From assembly GCA_959347315.1 (NCBI GenBank), contig OY365817.1, positions 3,010,295-3,074,294 of the forward strand: a DNA stretch of 64,000 nt, written 5' to 3'. This DNA is from Bimastos eiseni. Lineage: Eukaryota; Annelida; Clitellata; Crassiclitellata; Lumbricidae. The notes under the pieces are model-generated. The model saw nothing but the letters and a program-made list of their open reading frames with translations. It did not search any database and was not told where the DNA came from. Positions 10,834 to 22,689 of the stretch are shown here, piece by piece (the stretch's first letter is position 1; every line of letters begins with the position of its first letter). The position numbers and the translations under genes were made by a program.

Positions 10834-13800
10834 TTACATCAACTTTTGGGTTAAAAGACAACACAAGGCCAAGAAACTAAACAATCTGTCAGAGAAAGAA
10901 ACATTGACGTTGGCGACAGCAAGTGGCATCCAATTTAAATTAACCTCTTACTTAGTCTTTTGGGCAAGAGTATATATACAGCAGCTGGGATGGGTCGTGT
11001 ACGGTCCGCCTTACCTTTCTAGTTCGGTCGTTGAATGGGAGGGCTAACCACGGCATTTCTGCGAAGTAAGCCGCCCACTGAGACTCGTCTCTGTCTGAGC
11101 TGATAAAGACGACTTCGAATCCATTGGGAAGAGACGACTTGAGCTTCAAGTAGAACTCAGCCAACACAGGAGTAAAACCACGACATGGAGGACACCAGTG
11201 AGCGGAAAAGTACAGACCTATAGAAGCAACACAGAGAGCAGGAACATCTAATTCAGAATCTCATCTACAAAAGATGCGATTTGCCTTGATTTGATACAAT
11301 GCCATATGCCATATTAGGTCATCATCGTCATCCTTATCAGTTCATGACGTCACCCATATGCCATGTCCTGTCACCATCGTCATCCTTATCAGATCATGAC
11401 GTCACCCATATGCCATATCATGTGATCATCGTCATCCTTACAGATCATGACGTCATCCATATGCCATATCATGTGATCATCGTCATCCTTATCAGATCAT
11501 GACGTCATCCACATGCCATATCATGTGATCATCGTCATTCTTATCAGATCATGACGTCACCCATATGCCATATCATGTGATCATCGTCATCCTTATCAGA
11601 TCATGACGTCATCCATATGCCATATCGTGTCATCATCGTCATCCTTATCAGTTCATGACGTCACCCATTTGGCAGCGGTGGTTACGAGTAAGTGATCTAC
11701 ATTGCTTTCGGTCGTTTGTCAAGTTCGCTGTCTCTCTGGTGTTAGTTAGTCCAATGGATGTTGTTCTGTCCTCGTTCGTCTTGATCTGCATTAGTTTCTT
11801 TTTTCTTCCAATCTTGCATGCAGTGCATTGTGGGAGAATCAATCAATTGGCATATTATCTCTACACTTCCAATGCTGCGAGAATGCCAGTTGACCGAATA
11901 TTATACACTATTCTATAATATATAATCTGGTCTAAATTTAGAATTTACTAACATGGTTAATATGTTAACATCATAATAATTCTAACAATAGTTAATCTAT
12001 TTATCATAATTATAATCCAATCTAAGGGGCCATCCACATGTTACGCACGGAGCGAGGGGAAGGGGTTTCGAATTTCGACGATTTTGCGTATGGGTGCGTA
12101 GGCCTACTGTGGAGGACGGGTCCCGAAAATATGTTACGTACGCAAATGTAACTGTCTAATTATGACGTCCACAATACAGAATATGAAAATCAGAACTGTA
12201 AACCTAATCACTGACTATATTCCTGCTTAATCAATTTTATGTAACGTTCAAAATTTTCAAAGTGCAAGTGCTGTTAGTGTTTTATTTCTTCATAATAGTT
12301 AACAAATTTAAGCTGTTAATTAATAACCTATGGTAAAATATCTATTTAACCTTCGTAATGAGGGGCTTAGCGCCATTAGAGCTCAGATGTAGGCTACGTA
12401 CGCTTAGGACAGAGGTCCCGGCGCAACAGGGGGTAGGGGTTCGATATTCCAATTTTTTCCAAGTAATATATGGATAAACCCTAATTTAAAAATAATAACA
12501 ATTTTACGTGCATGCACTTAATAGTGCATCGATTCATGATCGTTTGAAGTGTGCCGCTAAACACTGTAAGCCTTTGATGAAATCGCTCATTCACCTGCAA
12601 GTCACTGCTGCAGCTAAAGCCTGGCTACTACATGTACATGTAAGCGAGCCGACCAAAGCAGGCTTAAGTCGCTATTATAAGATTTGAAAGCGCAATATGA
12701 GTAACAGAGCAGAGGAGCATAGTCAAGCTAGCACAATGTGGTTTTTGAGCGGGTTATAAAAGTGAAAGTGATTCATCATTCATGGAGACTACTCAGTTGG
12801 CAATAAGCCACAATCGTTGGCACTGAGACATGCTCGCTACAGAATTAATCACCGCGTTACTGAAGCAACGCAGCTGAAACGCAATTATTAATGCTTCATA
12901 GAGTAACACACGAGAGATCGATGTTAAATTAAACTATTCAATGCGCTGCGAGTGTTTGTCAATTTACACATCTCCTGTATAGAAACGTACACACAGCGTA
13001 CACATCAGTCTATCTGGAATCCACCTCAGGTCCAGGTTCACTTCGCTGATAATATCAAAGCATAGATTCATCTACTGATAGTCGAAAGGTCGAAGGTCGG
13101 CCTGTGTGAAGTTCAAGAAGGCGAATTTATCAAATGCTGGTATAACATACACACTCACATGTGTTCATATATATTTAGACGTACATTCAGACAAAACCTA
13201 AAACATGAATACAAATATATGTAGGATTGGATCCAGAGTTTAACGACAGTTTTTGACAACAAAGGCCGTTGCCGTCAACAGAAATTTGCTTGGCATATTA
13301 CAGCTAAGCAACCATACGTAGGCCAATGGTTTACTTAAGTACTTATAATACACAGGCTTACTTAATACTCGCGTACTGAAGCTCTTAATTCAGCAATCAT
13401 ACTTCTGTACTGAATTCCACATACGCCTACATCTCGACATACAAGTACTACCACCACGTAGATAAACTTAGACATAAAAACTGATATACATAAGGGGCGC
13501 AGCCCGGGCTCATAGGCAGATTAATTCTGGGCCCTTATGTAGAGCAATTCCGTCTCTATGCATAGAAATTCCCGGTCCATAAGCAAAGAAATTCTGTGTC
13601 CCAGGCAGAAGAATTCAGGGTGCCTATGCCTCTAACACAGAAGTACTTGATTTATAGCAAAATATTAAGATGCCTGAAGTCTAAATTGATTATAGCCATT
13701 TACCAGTGACATTATATTTACACAGACATAAATCATAACCTTTGTACAACTGACTACAAAATCTCTCACAAGTTGATTACTGTCCCGGTGGGGGTTCATA

Positions 13801-14025
13801 AAAATCGCCGGCTCCCTGGGCACATATCTCCTGCCACATCTCAACGGATCTGCGCTAGCATACTCCCTGGTCGATAAATGCATGCCATCACACTGGGATA
13901 CCTCTACTAGTGCATACGTATTACTCACCAATAACCTTTCCCTTTCCAGAGATAGAAGACACTGGAAGCGACTGCTTCTTTCCGTCAACTAGACTCGCTC
14001 CAAGTAGATCCTCAATGGGACTCAT
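10265..14025 (-). CDS. Nucleoredoxin/tryparedoxin-like thiol oxidoreductase, gene 2 (3 exons)
   Basis: This is a paralogue of the gene at 2197-3533 with the same structure: coding exons 13929-14025, 11015-11217 and 10265-10408, giving 147 residues. Splice sites are canonical and phases are 1 and 0. Exon 1 encodes MSPIEDLLGASLVDGKKQS. Exon 2 carries the WCPPC redox centre and differs from gene 1 by one residue in 67 (QWAAYF instead of QWAEYF). Exon 3 has GIPTLVLLDAETG and ends GFPWRK before TAG. Exons 1 and 3 are clearly diverged from gene 1 (24 of 33 and 31 of 47 residues identical), unlike exon 2. Intron 1 is 2.7 kb and holds a CRE-containing minisatellite (11330-11670). Role as for gene 1. 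No premature stop is seen. Confidence 0.9.
10789..10833. repeat. (GACA)n microsatellite
   Basis: Runs of GACA and AACA in intron 2 of nucleoredoxin-like gene 2. The upstream 10460-10670 is GATA/GATT-rich. Confidence 0.85.
11330..11670. repeat. 51-52-bp minisatellite with a CRE palindrome in each unit
   Basis: Seven tandem units contain TGACGTCA at 11345, 11397, 11448, 11500, 11552, 11604 and 11656. Each unit also has CATATGCCATAT (CACATGCCATAT in one, degenerate in the last) and CATCGTCATCCTTATCA. It lies in intron 1 of nucleoredoxin-like gene 2. TGACGTCA is the consensus CREB/ATF site; use as an enhancer is not shown. Confidence 0.9.
12024..12470. repeat. Possible degenerate interspersed repeat
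   Basis: GGGGCCATCCACATGTTACGCACG with a G-rich stretch recurs loosely as GTTACGTACGC near 12130. A G-rich GGGGGTAGGGG block lies near 12428. The boundaries cannot be set. Confidence 0.2.
12471..13928. other. Intron 1 of nucleoredoxin-like gene 2, no further feature seen
   Basis: Unstructured AT-rich intron sequence. Several GTAC-rich stretches occur near 13320-13450. No ORF with family resemblance was found on either strand. Confidence 0.4.
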
Positions 14026-15979
14026 CCTGCTCGAAGACTGTGGTCCAGAGACAGAGTGGCAATAGACAGAGTAGGTCAGAGTGTGTCTATCGACTGATCG
14101 CTCTGCGTGTGATATCTCGTTCTACCTTCAACAAAACGAGGCAACATGTGACTGGCTGCGCTGCTTCGTCCGCATTGTGAATGTTTCTTTTGGGTGCGTT
14201 TTGTCAGCCTCTTATGAAACAGGTAGAGAAGCAATCAGTAAACGACACTCAACTCGCTTCTGTTCAAGTAATTTGGGATGGCCATATTATAATTGATGCT
14301 TCAACAGAACACTCCTGATTTCTAATATTTTCACACCAAAAACATCTTTATCATCATCGATACCGTCGTCATCATCATCACCATCATTATCATCATCCTC
14401 ATCACCTGATCCATCAACTGCATCTTAATCACCAAAATCATGGCTCCAGCGTTATTTATGATCATAATCGCCATCAAATCAAATCAAAATGATCCCACTT
14501 CATAAAGTATTAGTCATGGCTATCGTGATCTCCAGATTTCTATTGCGCCATTAGATAACCTAGCTGATCGATTGGGGCGCCAGCTTATTCACGAGCGCAA
14601 TCTGTTAAATAGACTGAAAAATATGCTGTATATTCGAACTATATCAGTTACACAATGCCAATCATCTGATAATTGTATAGGTGCTGTTGGTTTAATGGTG
14701 AAACACAGGCACGAAAACCAGAAAGAAGCGGTTTCGACACTCGTTCTGTCCTATGGGGTTTAATCAGCCTTACACTCCCTGGGGTGCATGGAAGAGGGAA
14801 AATAAGCAGCAGTTAGACGGATGGGTAACCAGCAGGCTGCCATACAGTTGTAAAATCTGCTCTTATCTAACTTGTTATCACGTGTTCCTACTAATCAATA
14901 TAGATGACTAATCATGCTGCGGGTTGTGAGTTTGAATTGAACCGCAATGAGTGCATTTAATTAACACAATGGCAGCTTAGTGGCTCGTAGCACAACTTAG
15001 AAGACTCAACTGTTTTGAAAAGACATCCGCTGAAAGCGAAAACCTAACACGCGATCCAGTCCTACACAAGCACCAATTCATTTATACACGTGATGCCTTA
15101 CGCTGCAAACCAGATGCATACTGAATAAGCCGACGCATCTGACCCAAATGCATACTAAACAGAATGAGTCTGTAGCCTATGATTGATGACTCTTTTTCTG
15201 CAAACTTATCACGATTAAAGGAAATATATTTCCATCAGCACAACAGATGCTCAGAATTGTAACTAGTATTGCGCATATTATATGAATCACTGTATGTATG
15301 TACGTAGGTATGCATGCATGTTAGTATGTGTGTTTGCGTGTAAGTAGGCCTATGTATAATTGCATTTATGCCTACGTATGCTATGTATAGGCCTACATAG
15401 TGCATGTATGTATAATTATTCATATGTGTTACATATAAGACCATAACCACAGTTTGTTTTCTTATTTCATCAATTAAATAATCATTGTACACAATACTAG
15501 ATAAAGCATCACCATTAACAATAGACGATAACATTTATTTAATTGCCCATTATTTGTTCCAAGAAAAAAATGATTTTATTTTAATTACTGTCTAGTGTTA
15601 GCACAGAGTCTATGAAGAACCTAATAGGAAAAAACAACCTTAATGGACCAGCCTGCTGGAGTTGCCACCCAGACACTGTTAGAGAATTAAATTGCGGCGG
15701 TGGAAGAAATGAAGTTATGTTAAGCAGTATTAGGTGGAAAGGTATCTCGGCTAAAATAGTTAGTTAATTGAAAGTGTATTATAGACCCACACGTAGAATG
15801 TGACTAAAGATTCTGAAGGAGTCGGTATATAAAAGTTTAATAGTGGTTTATATTTCACAACTCAATTGGTAAGCAATTCCAGGCCATATAGGACCGTTGT
15901 AGGCCTATACATATGCAATCGGGGATAAGCTGTCTTTGGCAGCATAGTCCTTACGCAGTCCATCATTGAAGGATGGGTA
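14026..15979. other. Intergenic region, no gene recognised
   Basis: It holds the upstream flank of nucleoredoxin-like gene 2, a short ATC-rich tract (14345-14410), and a weak copy of the dispersed AACTTCTAAAGCGC-type repeat (about 14525-14620). The rest is AT-rich sequence without coding character. Confidence 0.4.
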
Positions 15980-15987
15980 TCTTCTGG

Positions 15988-16130
15988 CAGGGGCGTCAAT
16001 CCCCTCTAGGCGATGGAGGCAAACCCCCGGTCTCAAGGGTATGGAAGGCAAAACATTCACCCCTACAACAAAATAAGAGCCCCTAAATTGGAGGCATTTG
16101 CCTCCGGACTCTCCTATCTGGACACCTCTG
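15988..16130 (-). mobile_element. Short hAT-type element (MITE), 143 bp
   Basis: The ends are CAGGGGCGTCAATCCCC and GGACACCTCTG. Flanks are TCTTCTGG (15980-15987) and TCTTCTGC (16131-16138), an 8-bp target duplication with one mismatch. It is the same family, in the opposite orientation, as the element at 47634-47749. Confidence 0.75.
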
Positions 16131-16138
16131 TCTTCTGC

Positions 16139-19100
16139 CATCCACGTTAACTCGCGTCCCGTCTAAGGTCAGACAAGTCCAGCAACAGGTGCACAGGCCA
16201 AACAGCACGTGCAAATATACATATGTCGCACGCCAAGCCTTTATCCTCTTGATCTCTCACTCATTCACTCTAAGGTCTAGTATCCAACAGTAAGTCTAAT
16301 GGGGTTGTTTATTGGACAATTAAGATTGCACATGACATACGTATGCATGATTGTATATATGCGTGTTTGCATATTGTATGCATGTCTATTGCTTGTTTTG
16401 CTACCGTTACGCCAGTGTCCGGTTGTAGTATAGCTTGACCCTATCAAGATGTTTGCATTGTTCAAAAGCGCGCTAAGTACGACTAAATCTTTAGGTAGCT
16501 TACTTGTATAATATTATAGACTTTAACGACACCTTTGGCAACTAAGCCCGCTGACAGAAATCATTGTTAATTGTATTTTCTCATCATTCATTAAGCATGC
16601 TTAAGATTATTGGTCACTTGAGGGAAACGTTAAACAATGGCTCGTATTTTATAAATTCTCCTAATTAATGAATAAATATTAATTTTCGGACAAAGAATTA
16701 GTCAAAGTACGTGTGCGTTACAACCGCATCCACTGTTTGGCTTTGTTTTCGGTCCAGCAAGAGTCCTGTAGGATACATCAACTCGGACAATTATTAAATG
16801 ATTTAAACCATTAAATTCAAATAATTGAAACCATTAAATTATTGAATCACAAATGACGAACAACAGAAGTTAGGCACAAACATAGATGCAATGGCGATAC
16901 ATTTTAGAAAATTTTGTGTGTGCAACATTTTAGAAATGGTTCACACTTCTGTGCGCAAGTCCGAGCTGAATGCGATGGATACTTAAAATTAAGACCATAC
17001 GTATTTATGGTGATAGGCGTAAGTGTGATTTCCTAAACAAAGTCCCTTGCAAAGCGACAAATTACATAGTTTCATGAAAAAGTCGGCGTCACTCATTGTT
17101 ATTTCCTACTAAATTTTTTAAACAATTTATTATTTGTAAACTTGTTATGTAATATATTCCTAAATTCTTCTCAACATAATCACTTTCATTAACCTCTATG
17201 AGTTTTATATGCTGTAGTAGACTATTAATGATGAAGTGAAGTATTCTAATACAGCTGCTGATGAGAGGCCCATGTAAATTACAAGTTCATGCTATTGATG
17301 CTATCATTGTTTTTCTCTACGATCTTTGGAATTTACCCACTCAAAATAAACCCTGTCTAGACTTACTACTCTGCTGTCTAGTAGGCCTATGTAACTTTAA
17401 TTTCTTATACAAGGATCTTCTGGGAAATTGAGCATTTCTAGATGAAATTCGTCAAAACAGTTAGGTAGTTTGGTTTTAAGATTATTCATTAAACTGAAAT
17501 CCAGTTCACAGTCAACACTTGAAGCTAATAAAAGTTCCTCAAATATCCATCAGCTTTGAGAGATCTTGAAATTGAAATGAATGCAACCATATCTGGATAA
17601 TTAGAGATCAATGTACTAATAATCGCCTCAGCTACACCAAACTTATAAATAGTGGTTGCAATGTTAAGCAATTGCACAAATATCATCAATTCCCAGAAGA
17701 TTCTCGTATTTTGAGGTAACTCTTAATTTTTTCAACTTCAAAATTAAAATTAGCCTACATTGCGCAATAGCTTCACAATCAAAATTTGACTAATCTTGAA
17801 CTTCATTTTCGGGTAATCTCTTTACCTTGCACTCGGTGTATCAGTTTCTACTATTTCATTAAGCCGTTCGTCGTTGAATGATGCCGAACATTGTACGTTT
17901 CAGAACTTTAGATAGTTCAGATAATGCGGCCGCATTGTGAGCATTTTGCTCAATCAAATTTTTACATTTGAAGTGGCGATTGGTTTATCGGAGATTCTGT
18001 ACCCTATTATTGGCATTAGTATTAGGCTAGACCATATACCGTTTATAGAACCTGCCTGCAATATGCGTGAGCATGCATGTTCACATTAGTAATCAAGGTG
18101 TGCTCACATTTAATTCGGGTGCCAAAATGTGAGCACCTTTCACAACATTTTATTTGTTTATTTTAAAATATCATGTCAATGATTTGCAAATGTAATGCAT
18201 ATAAAATTGTATAGACATTCATTTGATTTATCTACTGCACGTACCACAAGCTTGTTGCACTCAATCATTTTTCCATAAATTCAAATGAAGGTGCTCACAT
18301 TTGGGCACATTGCCCTAATTACAAAACAAAACGAGCGCAAACTGACTTCAACTAACAGAGCAGCAGATGACGTCAATATTTATAGCGGAAAGCTTATCGA
18401 TGGTGCGTGGTTGCATTGGCTCATTTTAGCTGAGCTAATATTATGCAACAAACGGGCATCTTGGCCGTGCAAAAACTACAAATAGAACATGTGCTCATGA
18501 ACCAATAGCAACCTGGGTATGCGCGCTAAAGAGTTGGCTAAACGTGTTTTAGATCGGATAATTGTACGCCATTGTAATTGGCTCTCAATTTATTTTGCAA
18601 TTTTCTATTCTGTGCAGCTAACTATTGATTTAGAGTTCACCCTAATAGTGTTTTTTCCGGGAGAAAAATTTGTGTGCACACAAAAAATTCTTGCTCAGAG
18701 GAAACACTGATGCTAAGCTCTATCAAAAACAGGCGTAAATCTATGTCACAAGTCACAATATCGAGAAAATGGCTATAAATGACACGAACGCAAAATTTCA
18801 TCACACAACCATTCCTTTTGAATCAAGCAATAATGTTCACTGTTACTCGAATTTGATTTAAATCCAAAACACACATAATTGATACTTTTTGACATTTTTG
18901 GCAGCTATCTCGAAATTGTAATTTGCGACATACGCCTTCTTTGATAGAGCATCTCAAATGAGTATGTTAAATGTTCTATTGCTGTATAGCTATGTTAACT
19001 TTAGCTGCTGTAATTTGCTGATCCCATGTGATGAGTTTAGATTACGCGATGGTCTATCCCAGGAGCTGAACTATTAACTGGATATTATCGATGAGTTTCT

Positions 19101-19227
19101 ACTGGTCTATAATAGGTTGAATGTCATATACTCATATTAGACATGACATGTACATATCCATGTTGTTTGGTATGCAGTTACGTTTCTCAGTCTAACAACC
19201 ACTCATTGCTTGCATCATTACTAGCAC

Positions 19228-19229
<2 letters not shown>
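16139..19229. other. Intergenic region, no gene recognised
   Basis: AT-rich. About 16890-17100 resembles the interior of the hAT-type element at 21905-22256 (TTTTGTGTGTGCAACA, then GTCCGAGCTGAA). Inverted GTGCTCACATTT segments occur at 18098-18150 with a further copy at 18290. A palindromic TTTGTGTGCACACAAA lies near 18668-18685. No reading frame resembles a known family. Confidence 0.4.
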
Positions 19230-19291
<62 letters not shown>

Positions 19292-19800
19292 CGCAATTCA
19301 ACGCTATAATGCGGTTGCCTTGAGAGGCACATTTGCCCTTCCACACACTGCGAGTGAGTTGCCGTTCCAGAAGATCATCACATCTCCAGATATTGTTTGT
19401 ATCGCCCGAGGGATTATTTATACATAGGGCAAACAAATAATAAAATAAATAATAATAATAATAATAATAATGATGTTCCAACGTATCTCGGTTGTTCTTC
19501 AGCGTGGGAACGCAGTCTGCCTCTTCGGGACATTGCCAACACTCCATTAGCTCATCATGGGCGATAACAGCATAATGTGAAACATATATGTATAATAATA
19601 ATAATAATAATAATAATTATTATTATTATTATTATTATTATAATGACAATAATAATAATAATAATAATAAATTTAATAATAATAATATCAGTATTTACCT
19701 CGGGTATAAATAATAATAAAAATAATATAATAATAATAATTGAATGATAATAATAATAATTATAATAATGTTAATAATGATTATTATAATTATAATTATT
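19230..19800. repeat. (TAA)n microsatellite cluster
   Basis: Long AAT/TAA arrays occur at 19231-19291, 19440-19470, 19592-19640 and 19650-19790. At 19592-19640 an AAT run meets an ATT run, forming a perfect palindrome. Confidence 0.9.
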
Positions 19801-19829
19801 ACTATTGTTATCATTGTCATCATTATAGT

Positions 19830-21896
19830 AATAGCTTTCGTTTTATTTAAATGATTACATATATAGTTGGGGCTGTGTAGGTATATGAGACACCCATCAA
19901 AACAAATCACGTGTTCTCAAGTCACTTCACTTGCTAAAAGCCCCTCAGCGTATCTAGAACAAGTTTTATTTTTCTTACCTAAATTGCCCTTTAAATGTCT
20001 CAGCCCTCTTTCTCGGCTAGTAACCACACATCCGCCCGGGTCTACTCGCTCATTATCATGATCTTTCTCTATCCCGGCCTTCAGTCTCATCCTCTCTAAT
20101 ATTCTGCAACCGCTAATTAGTCTAGGTTGCACCAACTATTTGAACAAACCTCCAAAAGACCTCTGCCAATTCGCTCATCCTCCTCTTCTGCCTCTTCATC
20201 AACCCCCCTCTGCTTGAAGAGGAAGACAAGAGATGCGGTACCGAAAACCGAACTCTTCAAGCTATTCTTGGCACCGGGAAGAAATTAGAGACTTGGATGT
20301 CGCGAATTTGATTCGGTATAGCGCCGATAAATAATTTGGTCTCACTGACGTTGCTGTTGTGGGCGCAGATAAATTTTCAAAGATTTGCTCCACATTACAT
20401 TACGGTACTACGGATGACCTATTAGAGTAAGCTTACAACCCCACCCTTTTCTCATTCTTCAATAGCACATCATTTGGATTGATTGTATATTTTCATTGCA
20501 GAGTTTGGTCATCAACGTATATTTGCATTGATGTATGTTGTCGTTATGTCGTCATAAAACCTATCGTATCATAAAAGTTTCTTTCCTAATAATGGTTGGG
20601 CTGGTCCTATCTTAAATTAATCTTGAATTTATACACACTCATTAGTCAGGTTGTGACAGGTAGACACAGAGATATACGACAGCCTCCCTCGGACTGATTC
20701 ACAGTTGACGATTGGACAACACACGTATTATGAGACAGGTGACGAAATATCGAGACCTGATTGGTCCATACTTAACATCTATGCTTTGAAATATTATAGG
20801 CCAACATATATGGATTAAGGAGGCTGGAAGAGGCTGAATTGAGAAGGTAGAAAGAGGAAAGAAATATAGATTCGATTAGGCGGAATCGGAGAAGTGACTG
20901 TTGCATAAGATAGTATTGCCTGTACTGTAAGTACTACGTTGCCAATTGTTATTGTGTAGATTCATATAATTGTCACTTCATTGTTCATCGTGTGTAGCTT
21001 ATTTTAAATTCTATGCGTTAAATTTAGAAAATGCATTCATTTCGTTCTGTTTAGTTTAGAGTGAGCTTCCACATCTCATAGTTGTTCTATTAGGCTTGGT
21101 ATGAATCCGAGAGTCGCTATACCCTCATAGATAGAATCCAAGGTCATAGAATGACACTCAAAGTAGGTTTGCCATTCACTTCTCTGTACTGTTGTTAGCT
21201 ACCGACGCCGACTGTACACTTTGACAGTTGTTGGGATGTTGATTCTGTATGTGTGACTCCGTGAAACATCCTTCAAACATTGAATATCTTGTTAGGAATT
21301 CTCAAGACGTGATTTGCTAATGTAGCCATATTGGAGATCTCCTTCAACCGTTAAGAACATCTTAAAATGATTACGTATTTTCCCTCTTTTAGCTCTTTGG
21401 ATTTGATGTAGACAATGGCGCTCTTTAAGGCTAATATAATAATATATTAATAGCGGTAGTAAAGAACCATTACAATGCAACATGATTAATTGTCAGGTGG
21501 TTTCCATATAACAGAAGGGCGCATGATCAGTTGGTTTAAATGTTGTCCTAAACAGTTAGGCCCTACTTATACAATTTTGGACGAATAAGATAGGGCTTTT
21601 TCAATGCAATTCAATCATTGTTCCCAAACAAATTTAGACACAGTGTATACCTGTTTAAGCAGCGTAGGTACAGAACTGCAGATAGGACCTACTAATCCAA
21701 GGTGTGTACATTAAACGAGGAAGCGCTTGTAGCAATATTTATTCTTTGGTTCCACGCTTGTGCGTGAATCTACAGCTTACTGTTCATTGTTTTGATAATT
21801 GATGTAAATTAACCGTATATGAAATTACAGTTACCATAGGCCAGGGTAGAGAGCGCCTAAGAGTAGAATCTTTTTTGGGCGCTATGACAAATTTCG
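19830..21896. other. Intergenic region, no gene recognised
   Basis: Nothing with coding or repeat character could be identified on either strand. Confidence 0.4.
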
Positions 21897-21904
21897 CTTA
21901 CGGT

Positions 21905-22256
21905 CAATGTTCCCTCAAATTTTGTGTAGATAGTGCGCAAGAAATTTTGTGTGTGCAACAATTGATAAAATTAATGGTTGACAATTTTGTGCTCAGGTCC
22001 GAGCTGAACGCGGTTATAGTTCAACTAAGACCATATACTGTATCTGAAAGTCAATGGTGACTAAGTTCTACATTTTCGGAGTAGGCTAGGCCGCAGCAGG
22101 CTAGGAGACTCGATTTATGTAAAGTTTCATAAAAAGAAATCGCTACTCATTAATTTTGCCAAAAAGAAATGTTTTGTGCGCACATAGAATTCTTGTGTGC
22201 GCTGGCTCCAAAGTCCGCTTGCACGCGCGCGTGCGCACAGCTTAGAAGGAACATTG
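21905..22256. mobile_element. hAT-type MITE, 352 bp
   Basis: The terminal inverted repeats are CAATGTTCCCTCAAATTTTG and, on the complement of the right end, CAATGTTCCTTCTAAGCTG. Flanks are CTTACGGT (21897-21904) and AATACGGT (22257-22264), matching in six of eight positions. It has no transposase ORF and lies about 430 bp upstream of the symporter A start. Confidence 0.75.
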
Positions 22257-22670
22257 AATACGGTAAATAATTATGTGGATAAGAGTTAGGACGGATGGAC
22301 CAGCTTGAGCTGCGGAGCTATTGCCAAATTTAACGGTGAAAAGGTGGGAGATTGGACAAGTGCTAAAGGTGGACTTTGTAACGGATCAAGATGGACGCTG
22401 AATTGTTATTAACTGAGGGAAATAGTGCTGCTGGATAGAATGAGTTCAATTGCCGCAAGAATCACCAATTATCACAGGTTGGCCTGCTAACATTTTCTCT
22501 TATTCCAATCTTTTCTTTCCTATGATCTCTAGTTACACTTTCTAAACTATAATCTCCTGTATTCTCTTTATCTACCCTGTTTTATATTTTTATCTATTTT
22601 TATATTATATTCTCGGACAAAAACATGGTTTAGCGTTAATTTTCTATCTTCTTATAAATAGACTTTCTCT

Positions 22671-22689
22671 ATGCAGGTAAAACAAGACA
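22671..22689 (+). promoter_or_regulatory. Likely 3' splice site of a 5'-UTR intron, symporter A
   Basis: A pyrimidine-rich stretch ending ctatgcag|gt lies 13 bases before the ATG. Paralogue B has tgctttgcag|gt at the matching place (near 46006). This suggests a non-coding first exon upstream, whose position I cannot locate. Confidence 0.4.

Noticed and set aside
11299..11670. CRISPR-like array from regularly spaced repeats
   Set aside because: Units are contiguous tandem repeats without unique spacers, in an intron of an animal gene.
11655..11918. An 87-codon ORF with hydrophobic character (possible small membrane protein)
   Set aside because: It starts in the minisatellite, lies in an intron of the opposite-strand gene, and shows no signature or conserved counterpart.
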